DNA from: Collimonas fungivorans
Lineage (GTDB): Bacteria; Pseudomonadota; Gammaproteobacteria; Burkholderiales; Burkholderiaceae_D
Assembly (NCBI RefSeq): GCF_001584145.1
Contig: NZ_CP013232.1
Coordinates: forward strand, 2,480,001 to 2,544,000
Length of the DNA stretch: 64,000 nucleotides
Direction of reading: 5' to 3'
In this document: piece by piece, positions 34,718-43,266 of the stretch
How the letters are laid out: the number at the start of each line of letters is the position of its first letter
How positions within the stretch are numbered: position 1 is the stretch's first letter
The notes under the pieces: model-generated
Database searches by the model: none
Seen by the model: only the letters and a program-made list of their open reading frames with translations
Told to the model about the DNA's origin: nothing
Made by a program: the position numbers and the translations under genes

Positions 34718-35331
34718 AACGCAGCCTTGTCGTTGTTCTCGCCGCCATATTTTTAGCCTGCAGCGCCTGGTCGGCATTGGCTGCCGCGCCGGTAGACAAA
34801 ATACAGGCGATGCTGGCGCGGCCGCCGGTCTTGTGCGGCCGTTTCGATCAAAGCAAGCAATTGGTCGGCATCAGGAAACCGTTATTGTCGAACGGCCGTT
34901 TTTGCGTGGTGAACGGCAAAGGCGTCTTGTGGCGCACCTTGCAGCCGTTCCCCAATACGCTGCGCCTGAAGCGCGACGAAATCGTGCAGATGCAGGGCGA
35001 CCGGATTGCGATGCGGATGGACGCCAAGCAGGAGCCGGTGGTGAGGATGATCAATAGCGTGCTGTTTTCATTGCTGGCAGGCGATCTCAGCCAGCTGGAA
35101 AACCTGTTTGAACTGGATGGCAGCGTGCAGGGCAATAGCTGGAAAGTAGGACTGAAAGCGCGCGAACCGGCGCTGGCCAAGGCGATCGGCACGCTGGCCC
35201 TTACCGGCGGGGCGTATGTCAAGACGGTGACCATCAGCGAAGCCAGCGGCGACCGCACCGAAATCAGCTTTTCCGGGCTGCAAAGCGGCAGCAGCGCCAT
35301 GACCGCTGAAGAAGGGGCCGCATTTGAGTGA
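34714..35331 (+). CDS. LolA-like periplasmic lipoprotein/lipid carrier
   Basis: The protein has 205 residues. The signal peptide (MKRSLVVVLAAIFLACSAWS, cleavage ALA-A) is followed by a beta-rich LolA-type domain: RPPVLCGRFDQSKQLVGIRK, GKGVLWRTLQPFPNTLRL, and MDAKQEPVV. In APE operons a LolA homologue (ApeL position) is thought to carry the lipidated polyene across the periplasm toward the outer membrane. The start ATG 34714 overlaps the thioesterase stop. Confidence 0.87.
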   Translation: MKRSLVVVLAAIFLACSAWSALAAAPVDKIQAMLARPPVLCGRFDQSKQLVGIRKPLLSNGRFCVVNGKGVLWRTLQPFPNTLRLKRDEIVQMQGDRIAMRMDAKQEPVVRMINSVLFSLLAGDLSQLENLFELDGSVQGNSWKVGLKAREPALAKAIGTLALTGGAYVKTVTISEASGDRTEISFSGLQSGSSAMTAEEGAAFE

Positions 35332-37759
35332 CTCCGGCCAAGCCAGCAAGGCAACCGGCGGCTGGGCCAGGCGCGCGGCGCTGGCGTGGGCCCTGGCGGT
35401 TGCCTTGCTGCTGGCGCATAACGGCTACCTGTGGCTGGTCAAGGGCGTGGTGCCGGATACCGACATCATGGCCTTGCTGCCGGTCGAGCAGCGCGATCCG
35501 GTGCTGCAGCAGGCGTTCACGCATATGGTCGACGCTGCCCAGCAACGGCTGATCGTGCTGGTCGGCGCCGACGACTGGGACCATGCGCGCGCAGCCGCCG
35601 ATGCCTACAGCGCAGTGCTGGCCAGGCAGCCGGCGCTGCTGCGAAGTTCAGTGCAGCTGTCGGCGCAGAATCAGCAAGACTGGCTGGCGCCGTCGCAGCA
35701 GATGCGGCTCAGCCTGTTGACGCCGGCGCAACAGGATGCGCTGCGCCGGCAACCGGCCAAATATTGGGTCGACACTGCCTTGCAACAGCTGTACAGCCCA
35801 TTCTCCGGTCCCAAGCTAGGCGCCTGGCAAGACGATCCATTCGGCCTGTTCAGCGGCTGGGTGCAGGCGCGCGCGCAAGAAACGCCGGTGCGTCCGCGCG
35901 ACGGTTACCTGTTTGTCGAAGACCACGGCCGTCCTTACATCCTGCTGCTGATGAACTTGCAGCAGCCGGCATTTTCGATGGCGACCCAGCAGGCGCTGTT
36001 GCCGCTGCTGGAACAGGCAGGCGCTGCCGCCCGCAAGGCCGTCCCGGCGGTGGAACTGGTCAGCGCCGGCGTGGTGCTGCATGCGGGAGCCGGCAGCGCC
36101 CAAGCCAGCCGGGAAATGTCGACCATCGGCATCGGTTCGCTGCTGGGCGTGATCCTGCTGATGTGGCTGACTTTTCGTTCCCTGCGGCCGATCGCGCTGA
36201 TCATGCTGTCGATAGGCATCGGCTGCCTGGCCTCGTTTTCCCTGTGTTGGATGATTTTCGGACAAGTGCATTTGCTGACGCTGGTGTTCGGCGCCAGCCT
36301 GATCGGCGTGGCCCAGGATTACGGGATCTATTTCCTCTGCAGCCGGGTCGCCGCCGACCGCTCGCTAGGCTCGCGGCAATTGCTGCGGCGCCTGATGCCG
36401 GGCCTGGCGCTGACCCTGGCTGCCGCCGCGATCGGTTACATCGGCTTGGCGCTGACGCCGTTTCCAGGTTTGCGGCAGATGGCCGTGTTCTCGGTGCTGG
36501 GCCTGGTGTTCGCCTGGCTGACGGTGATTTGCTGGTTCCCGGCTTTGTTAACCGCGCATACCTTGAAGAGTTCGGCCTTTGCCGGCTGGTTTGGCCAGAC
36601 CCGGGGCCATTGGCCGCTATTGCGCTGGAATCACGCCTCGGCCCTGGCGCTGCTGCTGTTCGGCATTTTTGCCGTAGCCGGCATAACGCGCCTGACGGTG
36701 AACGACGACATACGCTCCTTGCAGACGCCGCCGAAAGCGTTGCTGGCGGACCAGATCAAGCTGGGCAAACTGCTGGACGCGCCGACCCCGGTGCAGTTCT
36801 ACCTGGTGCGCGGCGCCAGCGCGGAACAGGTGCTGCAGCGTGAGGAAGCATTAAAGCAGCGCCTGGAGCCTCTGATCGCCAGGCATGTCATCAGCGGTTA
36901 CCAGGCGATGTCCAACTGGACGCCGTCGCTGCGGGAACAAGCAGCGAACCGGACCCTGGTCACGCAGGCCTTGCTTGCCGCCGACGGTCCGTTGCTGTCG
37001 TTAGCCGCGCAACTGGGCGAAGACGAAAACTGGATTGCGCAAATGCGCAGCCGGGCGCTGGCCGCGGCCGCCAGCGCCAACGGCGGCCGCGGCCTGACTC
37101 CTGCCGAATTCCTGAAGAGCGCAGCCAGCGAGCCGTCGCGCCATCTCTGGCTGGGAGAAGTGACCGGCGCGCAAGGGCGGGTTTATGCCAGCATCGTTGC
37201 CCTGCGCGGATTGAACAATTACGGCGACTTGCCGGTCTTGAAACAGGCAGCCGGACAGCTGGAAGGCGTGTCCTGGGTCGACAAGGTCAGTGAAATATCT
37301 GCGGTGCTGGGGCACTACCGGCAATACATGGGGTGGGTGCTGCTGGGCGCTTATGCGGCAATCGGCCTGTTGTTGTTCAGCCGCTACCGGACCTCGGCCT
37401 GGCGCGTGCTGATGCCGCCCGCGGTCGCCAGCATCGCTACCCTGGCCACCTTGGGCTTGCTGGGACAGCCGTTGCAACTGTTTCACGTGCTGGCGCTGAT
37501 GCTGATTCTCGGCCTGGGCGTCGACTACGGGATTTTCTTGCAGGAGCAAAGCATGCAGCGCGACCGCTTCGCCTGGCTTACGGTTGGCCTGTCCGCCGCC
37601 AGCGCCTTGCTGTCGTTCGGCTTGCTGGCCTTGTCCGCCACGCCGCCGCTGCATGCATTCGGATTCACGATGTTGATCGGGATTGCAGTCGTCTGGCTGG
37701 TCGCCCCTTGTTTTAGCCAGGATTCACCACAGGAAAAAGAAAATGCAAACAAGAGTTGA
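35324..37759 (+). CDS. MMPL/RND-family lipid exporter
   Basis: The protein has 811 residues in two RND-like repeats, about twelve helices. Each half has a helix, a large periplasmic loop and a block of five helices: GIGSLLGVILLMWLTFRSLR, LVFGASLIGVAQDYGIYFLC, and the matching ALMLILGLGVDYGIFLQEQS. DYGIYF/DYGIFL is the family's membrane signature for the proton relay. It begins at TTG 35324, overlapping the LolA stop, behind GAAGGGG. By order it is ApeM, the inner-membrane pump expected to move the polyene lipid to the LolA-like carrier. Confidence 0.92.
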   Translation: MSDSGQASKATGGWARRAALAWALAVALLLAHNGYLWLVKGVVPDTDIMALLPVEQRDPVLQQAFTHMVDAAQQRLIVLVGADDWDHARAAADAYSAVLARQPALLRSSVQLSAQNQQDWLAPSQQMRLSLLTPAQQDALRRQPAKYWVDTALQQLYSPFSGPKLGAWQDDPFGLFSGWVQARAQETPVRPRDGYLFVEDHGRPYILLLMNLQQPAFSMATQQALLPLLEQAGAAARKAVPAVELVSAGVVLHAGAGSAQASREMSTIGIGSLLGVILLMWLTFRSLRPIALIMLSIGIGCLASFSLCWMIFGQVHLLTLVFGASLIGVAQDYGIYFLCSRVAADRSLGSRQLLRRLMPGLALTLAAAAIGYIGLALTPFPGLRQMAVFSVLGLVFAWLTVICWFPALLTAHTLKSSAFAGWFGQTRGHWPLLRWNHASALALLLFGIFAVAGITRLTVNDDIRSLQTPPKALLADQIKLGKLLDAPTPVQFYLVRGASAEQVLQREEALKQRLEPLIARHVISGYQAMSNWTPSLREQAANRTLVTQALLAADGPLLSLAAQLGEDENWIAQMRSRALAAAASANGGRGLTPAEFLKSAASEPSRHLWLGEVTGAQGRVYASIVALRGLNNYGDLPVLKQAAGQLEGVSWVDKVSEISAVLGHYRQYMGWVLLGAYAAIGLLLFSRYRTSAWRVLMPPAVASIATLATLGLLGQPLQLFHVLALMLILGLGVDYGIFLQEQSMQRDRFAWLTVGLSAASALLSFGLLALSATPPLHAFGFTMLIGIAVVWLVAPCFSQDSPQEKENANKS

Positions 37760-38987
37760 GCAATGTGACGTTCTGGTGATCGGCGCCGGCCCGGCAGGTT
37801 CGGTGGCGGCGGCATTGCTGCAGCAGCAGGGACGGCAGGTGCTGGTGCTGGAGCGGGAACAGTTCCCGCGTTTCAGCATAGGCGAAAGCCTGCTGCCGCA
37901 AAGCATGGAATACTTGCAGCAGGCCGGCATGCTGCAAGCCGTGGTGGAAGCAGGATTCCAGTACAAGAACGGCGCTGCCTTCGTGCGCGGCGACCGTTAT
38001 ACCGACTTCGACTTCCGCGACAAGCATTCGGCAGGCTGGGGCACCACTTACCAGGTGCAGCGCGCCCAGTTCGACCAGCTATTGGCCAATGAGGCCGAGC
38101 GCCAAGGTGCGCAAGTGCGCTATCGGCATAACGTCACCGCGTTTGATTCCGATGGGGAAAAGTCGCGGGTTACGGTGCATGACATGGATGATTCGTCGGA
38201 CGGCTCGGAATATATCGTGGAAGCTGGTTTTGTGCTGGACGCCAGCGGCTTCGGGCGCGTGCTGTCGCGCCTGCTGCAGCTGGAGTCGCCGTCGAATTTC
38301 CCGGTGCGCGGCGCCATTTTCACTCACATCGAAGATGGCATAACCGCAGCTGGTTTCGATCGCAACAAGATCCGCGTCACGGTGCATCCGGAGCACTGCG
38401 ATGTCTGGTTCTGGCTGATTCCGTTTGCCGGCGGCCGCTGTTCCATCGGCGTGGTGGCGGAAACCGCATTCCTGGAACAGTTCAAAGGTAGTGAAACCGA
38501 ACGCCTGCAGACGCTGGTGATGCAGGATCCGGCATCGCGTGCATTGCTGCAGAATGCCGGCTGGGATACGCCGGCGCGCCAGATTGTCGGTTATTCATCC
38601 AACGTCAAATCTTTGTGCGGCAAGGGCTATGCCTTGCTCGGCAACGCCGGGGAATTCCTGGACCCGGTGTTTTCTTCCGGCGTCACCATCGCGCTCAAGT
38701 CGGCCAGTCTGGCCGCTGCCGTGTTGCAGCGCCAGTTCGCAGGAGAAACCGTGGACTGGGAAAGCGAATATGCGATACCGTTGAAAAAAGGCGTCGATAC
38801 TTTCCGCACTTTTGTCGATTCCTGGTATTCGGGCGGTTTCCAGAAAGTCATTTTTTACGAAAAACAGCAGCCCGAGGTACGCCGCATGATTGCTGCCATC
38901 CTGGCCGGTTATGCCTGGGACGACAGCAATCCCTATGCAAAGGAAAGCAGGCGGCGCCTGAGAGCTTTGGAGGAAATATGCAGCTGA
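37743..38987 (+). CDS. FAD-dependent monooxygenase/halogenase-like enzyme
   Basis: The protein has 414 residues. The Rossmann FAD loop VLVIGAGPAGSVAAALL is followed by GESLLPQS. Lys75 in GFQYKNGAAF aligns with the lysine used by flavin halogenases of the phenol/pyrrole type. Trp222-Phe-Trp224-Leu-Ile-Pro227 (DVWFWLIPFAGG) is the WxWxIP motif that blocks monooxygenation in halogenases. LLGNAGEFLDPVFSSGVTIA is the second FAD motif. Xanthomonadins are brominated aryl polyenes, so a halogenation role is attractive. Some flavin hydroxylases and reductases share these motifs, so the reaction is unproven. Confidence 0.82.
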   Translation: MQTRVEQCDVLVIGAGPAGSVAAALLQQQGRQVLVLEREQFPRFSIGESLLPQSMEYLQQAGMLQAVVEAGFQYKNGAAFVRGDRYTDFDFRDKHSAGWGTTYQVQRAQFDQLLANEAERQGAQVRYRHNVTAFDSDGEKSRVTVHDMDDSSDGSEYIVEAGFVLDASGFGRVLSRLLQLESPSNFPVRGAIFTHIEDGITAAGFDRNKIRVTVHPEHCDVWFWLIPFAGGRCSIGVVAETAFLEQFKGSETERLQTLVMQDPASRALLQNAGWDTPARQIVGYSSNVKSLCGKGYALLGNAGEFLDPVFSSGVTIALKSASLAAAVLQRQFAGETVDWESEYAIPLKKGVDTFRTFVDSWYSGGFQKVIFYEKQQPEVRRMIAAILAGYAWDDSNPYAKESRRRLRALEEICS

Positions 38988-39613
38988 AACTGACCGGCCG
39001 TAGCGGCTGGCTGCGTACCGGTTTGCTGATTGGCCGTCTGGCTTGGATGCTGGCGCTTGCCGCCTGCACCACCACGCCGAAGCCACCAGCGCCTGCGCTT
39101 GCGCGGCTCGAACTGAAGCTGGCGCCGGCGGCCTTGGGCGCCAACATCAGTTTGCAGCAGCATTTGACGGTGGAGCGCCAAGGCCGCGTCGACCAGCTCG
39201 ACGCCGCAGTGGAAGTCGACCAGCAGCAGTTCAACATGGTTGGCCTGGTGTTCGGCCAGCGCGTCCTGAGCATGAACTACGACGGCAAGACCTTGCAGTC
39301 CTGGCGCCATCCCATGCTGCCTTCCCAGGTGCGGGTGGAAGATGTGATGGAAGATACACAATTGACGCTATGGCCGCTCGCTGCGATCCGTGCGGCTTTG
39401 CCAGAGGACTGGCAGATCGAGCAGCAAGGGTTGCGGCGCACACTGTCGCTGCGGGGCGAGCCGGTCATGGTGATCGACTACAGTGCGCCGATCCCATGGG
39501 AGGGCAAAGTGCAACTCGACAATCTGCGCTATCACTATCATTTGACGATTGAATCGGTCAGCGACGCCGGCGCTCCTGCCGCTGCCGCCGTTACCCCCGC
39601 TGCGGCGCCATAA
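38978..39613 (+). CDS. DUF3261-type lipoprotein of APE clusters
   Basis: The protein has 211 residues. The start at ATG 38978 has a strong GGAGG site and overlaps the FAD gene. A lipobox (LALAAC near residue 30) precedes a beta-rich domain: NMVGLVFGQRVLSMNYDGKT and ALPEDWQIEQQGLRRTLSLR, with VIDYSAPIPWEGKVQLDNLR. DUF3261 lipoproteins recur in APE operons (ApeN position) and resemble LolB in being outer-membrane acceptors. That would complete a MMPL - LolA - LolB-like route for the polyene. Confidence 0.8.
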   Translation: MQLKLTGRSGWLRTGLLIGRLAWMLALAACTTTPKPPAPALARLELKLAPAALGANISLQQHLTVERQGRVDQLDAAVEVDQQQFNMVGLVFGQRVLSMNYDGKTLQSWRHPMLPSQVRVEDVMEDTQLTLWPLAAIRAALPEDWQIEQQGLRRTLSLRGEPVMVIDYSAPIPWEGKVQLDNLRYHYHLTIESVSDAGAPAAAAVTPAAAP

Positions 39614-39615
39614 CC

Positions 39616-40791
39616 ATGTTTTATCTCAATCAACTCGGCATGGTGTGCCCGCTCGGTGAAAACCATGCGGAGATCAGCCGCCGCCTGTTTGCCGGCGACA
39701 GCGGCGTCGGCATGACCGCGCTCTGTTCGCCGGGGCGGGAGTTGGCGCTGGGTTGCGTCGAGACCTTGCTGCCCGATCTCAGTACGCTGCCGCTGGGCCA
39801 GCGCAGCCGCAATAACCAGCTGGCCCTGGCCGCGCTGGCCCAGATCCGGCCCGAGGTCGATGCCGCGATCCGGCGGTTCGGCCCGGAGCGGGTGGCGGTC
39901 GTGCTAGGCACCAGCACTTCCGGCATCGGGCAGAGCGAAGCGGCGTTTCGCCATCGCCTGGAAAGTCAGAGATTTCCCGCCGATTTCGACTATGCGCAGC
40001 AAGAAATGGCTTCGCCGGCGGCGACCCTGGCGTCGGTGCTGGGCGTGATCGGGCCCGCTTATGTGCATTCCAGCGCCTGCGCCTCGAGCAGCAAGGCGAT
40101 GGCCAGCGCCGCGCGCCTGATCAAGATGGGACTGTGCGATGCGGTGCTGACCGGCGGCGTCGATTCGCTCTGCGCGTTTACCGTGGCCGGCTTCGGCGCA
40201 CTGGAATCGGTCAGCGCGGCGCGCTGCAACCCGTTCAGCGCCAATCGCAACGGCATCAATATCGGCGAAGGCGCCGCCTTGTTTTTGATGAGCAAGGTCG
40301 AGGCAGCCGTGAGCCTGCGCGGCTGGGGCGAATCTTCCGACGGTTATCACATTTCAGCGCCGGATCCGTCCGGCGCCGGTGCGCGCAGCGCGATGGAACA
40401 GGCCATGGCGCGCGCCGGCGTGGCGCCGGCGCAAGTTGACTACATCAACCTGCATGGCACTGCCACCGTGCAGAACGACGCCATGGAAGGGCAAGTGGTC
40501 GGCGCCATGTTTGCGGACCATGTGGCGCTCAGCTCGACCAAGCCGTTTACCGGCCATGCGCTGGGAGCGGCCGGGGCGGTGGAAGCCGGCTTGTGCTGGC
40601 TGGCGATGCAGGACGACAATCCACTGGGCCGGCTGCCGCCGCATCTGTGGGATGGCGTCGGCGATCCTGGCTTGCCGCAGCTGAACCTGGCGCCGGTCGG
40701 CGCCCGCCTTGGACATCCCTTGCGCTGGGCTTTGAGTAACTCTTTTGCATTCGGCGGCGCCAATGCAAGCTTGCTGCTGGGGCGCGAATGA
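39616..40791 (+). CDS. apeO: Beta-ketoacyl-ACP synthase of the polyene pathway
   Basis: This 391-residue FabF-type ketosynthase has the full triad: Cys155 in HSSACASSSKAM, His280 in INLHGTATVQND and His314 in FTGHALGAAGAVE. In Xenorhabdus the equivalent ApeO pairs with the chain-length factor ApeC, encoded here at the start of the operon. ATG 39616 is two bases after the previous stop, and the stop overlaps the next start. Confidence 0.92.
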   Translation: MFYLNQLGMVCPLGENHAEISRRLFAGDSGVGMTALCSPGRELALGCVETLLPDLSTLPLGQRSRNNQLALAALAQIRPEVDAAIRRFGPERVAVVLGTSTSGIGQSEAAFRHRLESQRFPADFDYAQQEMASPAATLASVLGVIGPAYVHSSACASSSKAMASAARLIKMGLCDAVLTGGVDSLCAFTVAGFGALESVSAARCNPFSANRNGINIGEGAALFLMSKVEAAVSLRGWGESSDGYHISAPDPSGAGARSAMEQAMARAGVAPAQVDYINLHGTATVQNDAMEGQVVGAMFADHVALSSTKPFTGHALGAAGAVEAGLCWLAMQDDNPLGRLPPHLWDGVGDPGLPQLNLAPVGARLGHPLRWALSNSFAFGGANASLLLGRE

Positions 40792-41261
40792 TGGATCAGT
40801 TGCATGCGGTCGAAACCCTGGACATCCGCCGTTTTTTGCCGCACTCCGGCGTCATGGTGCTGCTGGACCGGCTGCTGGAAGTTGGCGTAGAGGATTTGCG
40901 GGCGGAAGTGGCGATCCGGCCAGACAGCCTGTTTTGCGACGGCCAAGGCGTGCCGGCCTGGGTTGGCGTCGAGTACATGGCGCAGGCGATCGCCGCCTAC
41001 GCCGGGTATACCGCACAGTTGCGCGGCGAAGCGGTGAAAATCGGCTTCCTGCTGGGCACCCGCTGCTATGAGGTCAATTGTCCCGGTTTTGCCGTCGGCA
41101 GCGTGCTGCAGGTCCATGTGCAGAAGCTGCTGCAGGCAGACAATGGGATAGGATCGTTCGAATGCCAGATCCATGCCGCCGGGCAGCAGCTGGCAAGCGC
41201 CACTATTACCGTATTCCAGCCGGCTGACGCGGCTGTTTTTCTTGAGGGAAGTACCGAATGA
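40788..41261 (+). CDS. apeP: Hotdog 3-hydroxyacyl-ACP dehydratase
   Basis: The protein has 157 residues with the hotdog-type opening IRRFLPHSGVMVLLDRLLEV (His in LPHSG, as in FabZ-like enzymes) and the helix GVEYMAQAIAAYAGYTAQLR (Glu in VEYMAQ). By position it is ApeP. In Xenorhabdus ApeP works with ApeI as a dehydratase pair; here the ApeI-type domain is the tail of the ligase. Start overlaps the ketosynthase stop as ATGATG. Confidence 0.88.
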   Translation: MMDQLHAVETLDIRRFLPHSGVMVLLDRLLEVGVEDLRAEVAIRPDSLFCDGQGVPAWVGVEYMAQAIAAYAGYTAQLRGEAVKIGFLLGTRCYEVNCPGFAVGSVLQVHVQKLLQADNGIGSFECQIHAAGQQLASATITVFQPADAAVFLEGSTE

Positions 41262-42022
41262 TGTTGGAATCGAACAAGGCAGCGCCGGCTGCCCGCCTGA
41301 CCCAGAGCGTGCTGGTCACCGGCTCCAGCCGCGGCATCGGCAAGGCGATTGCATTGCGGCTGGCGCGCGAGGGCTACGATATCGTCTTGCATTGCCACCA
41401 ACAGCGCGCGGCAGCCGATGCCGTGGAGCTGGCGGTGCGTGAGCTGGGCGTGCAGGCGCGGGTGCTGCAATTCGACATCGGCGACCGTCAGGCTAGCGCT
41501 GCCGCCTTGCTGGCGGATGTCGAGCAGCATGGCTGTTATTACGGCGTGGTATGCAATGCCGGTGTGGCGCGTGATAACGCTTTCCCTGCCATGCCGGGCG
41601 AAGACTGGGACCTGGTGCTGAAGACCAACCTGGACGGTTTCTACAATGTGCTCAATCCGCTGGTGATGCCGATGGTGCAACGGCGTGCGCCTGGCCGCAT
41701 CGTCACCCTGGCTTCGGTGTCGGGCCTGATAGGCAACCGCGGCCAGGTCAACTATAGCGCCGCCAAGGCTGGGATCATCGGCGCCAGCAAGGCGCTGGCG
41801 ATCGAGCTGGCCAAGCGCAACATCACGGTTAACTGCGTCGCCCCAGGTCTGATCGAAACCGACATGATCAGCGAGGTGCCGCTGGACGAAGCGCTCAAGC
41901 TGATTCCGGCGCGCCGGGTCGGCAAGCCGGAAGAGGTGGCGGCGACGGTGGCCTTCCTGATGCACGCCGATGCCGCCTACATCACGCGCCAGGTGATTTC
42001 GGTCAACGGAGGCATGGCATGA
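41258..42022 (+). CDS. apeQ: 3-oxoacyl-ACP reductase (FabG-like SDR)
   Basis: This 254-residue short-chain dehydrogenase has the NADPH loop VLVTGSSRGIGKAIALRLAR, NAGVARDNAF, the catalytic Ser in TLASVSGLIG and Tyr/Lys in YSAAKAGIIG. TRQVISVNGGMA ends it as FabG does. It would reduce each beta-keto group before dehydration. Overlaps both neighbours by four bases. Confidence 0.93.
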   Translation: MMLESNKAAPAARLTQSVLVTGSSRGIGKAIALRLAREGYDIVLHCHQQRAAADAVELAVRELGVQARVLQFDIGDRQASAAALLADVEQHGCYYGVVCNAGVARDNAFPAMPGEDWDLVLKTNLDGFYNVLNPLVMPMVQRRAPGRIVTLASVSGLIGNRGQVNYSAAKAGIIGASKALAIELAKRNITVNCVAPGLIETDMISEVPLDEALKLIPARRVGKPEEVAATVAFLMHADAAYITRQVISVNGGMA

Positions 42023-43263
42023 CGCGTACGCTGACAGAACGGCGGGTAGTGGTGACCGGCATGGCCGGCATCAGCCCGATCGGCAACGGCTGGGATGCGA
42101 TTCGCAGCCACCTCGGCAGTTATCGCAACGCCATCGTGCGTATGGACGACTGGGCCGGATACGACGGCCTCAACACCCAGCTAGGCGCGCCGGCCGCGGA
42201 ATTTGCGCTGTCCGAGCGCTATAACCGCAAGAGCATGCGCAGCATGGGACGGGTGGCCTTGATGGCGACCCGCGCCAGCGAACTGGCGCTGACCGATGCC
42301 GGCCTGATTGACGATCCGGTGCTGAAAAGCGGCGCCTGCGGCGTCGCTTACGGTTCGTCTGCCGGCACACCGAAGGCGATCGGCGATTTCGGCCGGATGA
42401 TGGATGAACGCAGCACGCGCGGCATCAACGCCACTACCTATATCAAAATGATGGCGCACACGGCGCCGGTCAATATCGGCGTATTTTTCGGCATTACCGG
42501 GCGCGTGATCACCACTTCCAGCGCCTGTACTTCGGGCAGCCAGGGCATCGGCTACGCCTATGAAGCTATCCGCAGCGGCCGCCAGGCAATCATGATCGCC
42601 GGCGGCGCCGAAGAATTGTGTGCGACCGAGGCTGCGGTATTCGACACCCTGTTCGCCACCAGCGTGCGCAACGACACGCCGGCCATGACGCCCAGCCCGT
42701 TCGACAGCAGCCGCGACGGCCTGGTGATCGGCGAGGGCGCCGGCAGCCTGATCCTGGAAGATTTCGACCATGCGCACGCCCGCGGCGCAAAAATGTACGC
42801 TGAAATCGTAGGCTTCGGCACCAACAGCGACGGCTGCCACGTCACCCATCCGAACGCCGACACCATGCAGGTTGCGATGACGCTGGCGCTGGCCGACGCC
42901 GCTTTGCCGGCAAGCGCCATCGGCTACATCAATGCCCACGGCACCGGCACCGAGCAGGGCGACATAGCCGAATCTCATGCAACCGCCGCCGTATTCGCGC
43001 GGCACACGCCGATCAGTTCGCTGAAAAGCTATACCGGCCACACGCTGGGCGCGTGCGGCGCCCTGGAAGCCTGGATCGGCATCGAAATGATGCGTTCCGG
43101 CTGGTTCGCGCCGACCATCAACCTGAAGCAGCTGGACCCGCTATGCGCCGAGCTGGACTACATTGTCGACGAGGGACGCAGCTTGCAATGCGAGTATTTC
43201 ATGTCGAACAATTTTGCGTTTGGCGGCATCAATACCTCATTGATTTTCAAACGCCTGGATTAA
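42019..43263 (+). CDS. apeR: Second beta-ketoacyl-ACP synthase of the polyene pathway
   Basis: The protein has 414 residues and a complete triad: Cys170 in TTSSACTSGSQG, His306 in INAHGTGTEQGD and His340 in SYTGHTLGACGA. Its partner-free homologue ApeR in known APE clusters is thought to act separately from the ApeO-ApeC pair, perhaps in the first condensation. ATG 42019 overlaps the reductase stop. Confidence 0.93.
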   Translation: MTRTLTERRVVVTGMAGISPIGNGWDAIRSHLGSYRNAIVRMDDWAGYDGLNTQLGAPAAEFALSERYNRKSMRSMGRVALMATRASELALTDAGLIDDPVLKSGACGVAYGSSAGTPKAIGDFGRMMDERSTRGINATTYIKMMAHTAPVNIGVFFGITGRVITTSSACTSGSQGIGYAYEAIRSGRQAIMIAGGAEELCATEAAVFDTLFATSVRNDTPAMTPSPFDSSRDGLVIGEGAGSLILEDFDHAHARGAKMYAEIVGFGTNSDGCHVTHPNADTMQVAMTLALADAALPASAIGYINAHGTGTEQGDIAESHATAAVFARHTPISSLKSYTGHTLGACGALEAWIGIEMMRSGWFAPTINLKQLDPLCAELDYIVDEGRSLQCEYFMSNNFAFGGINTSLIFKRLD

Positions 43264-43266
43264 ACC

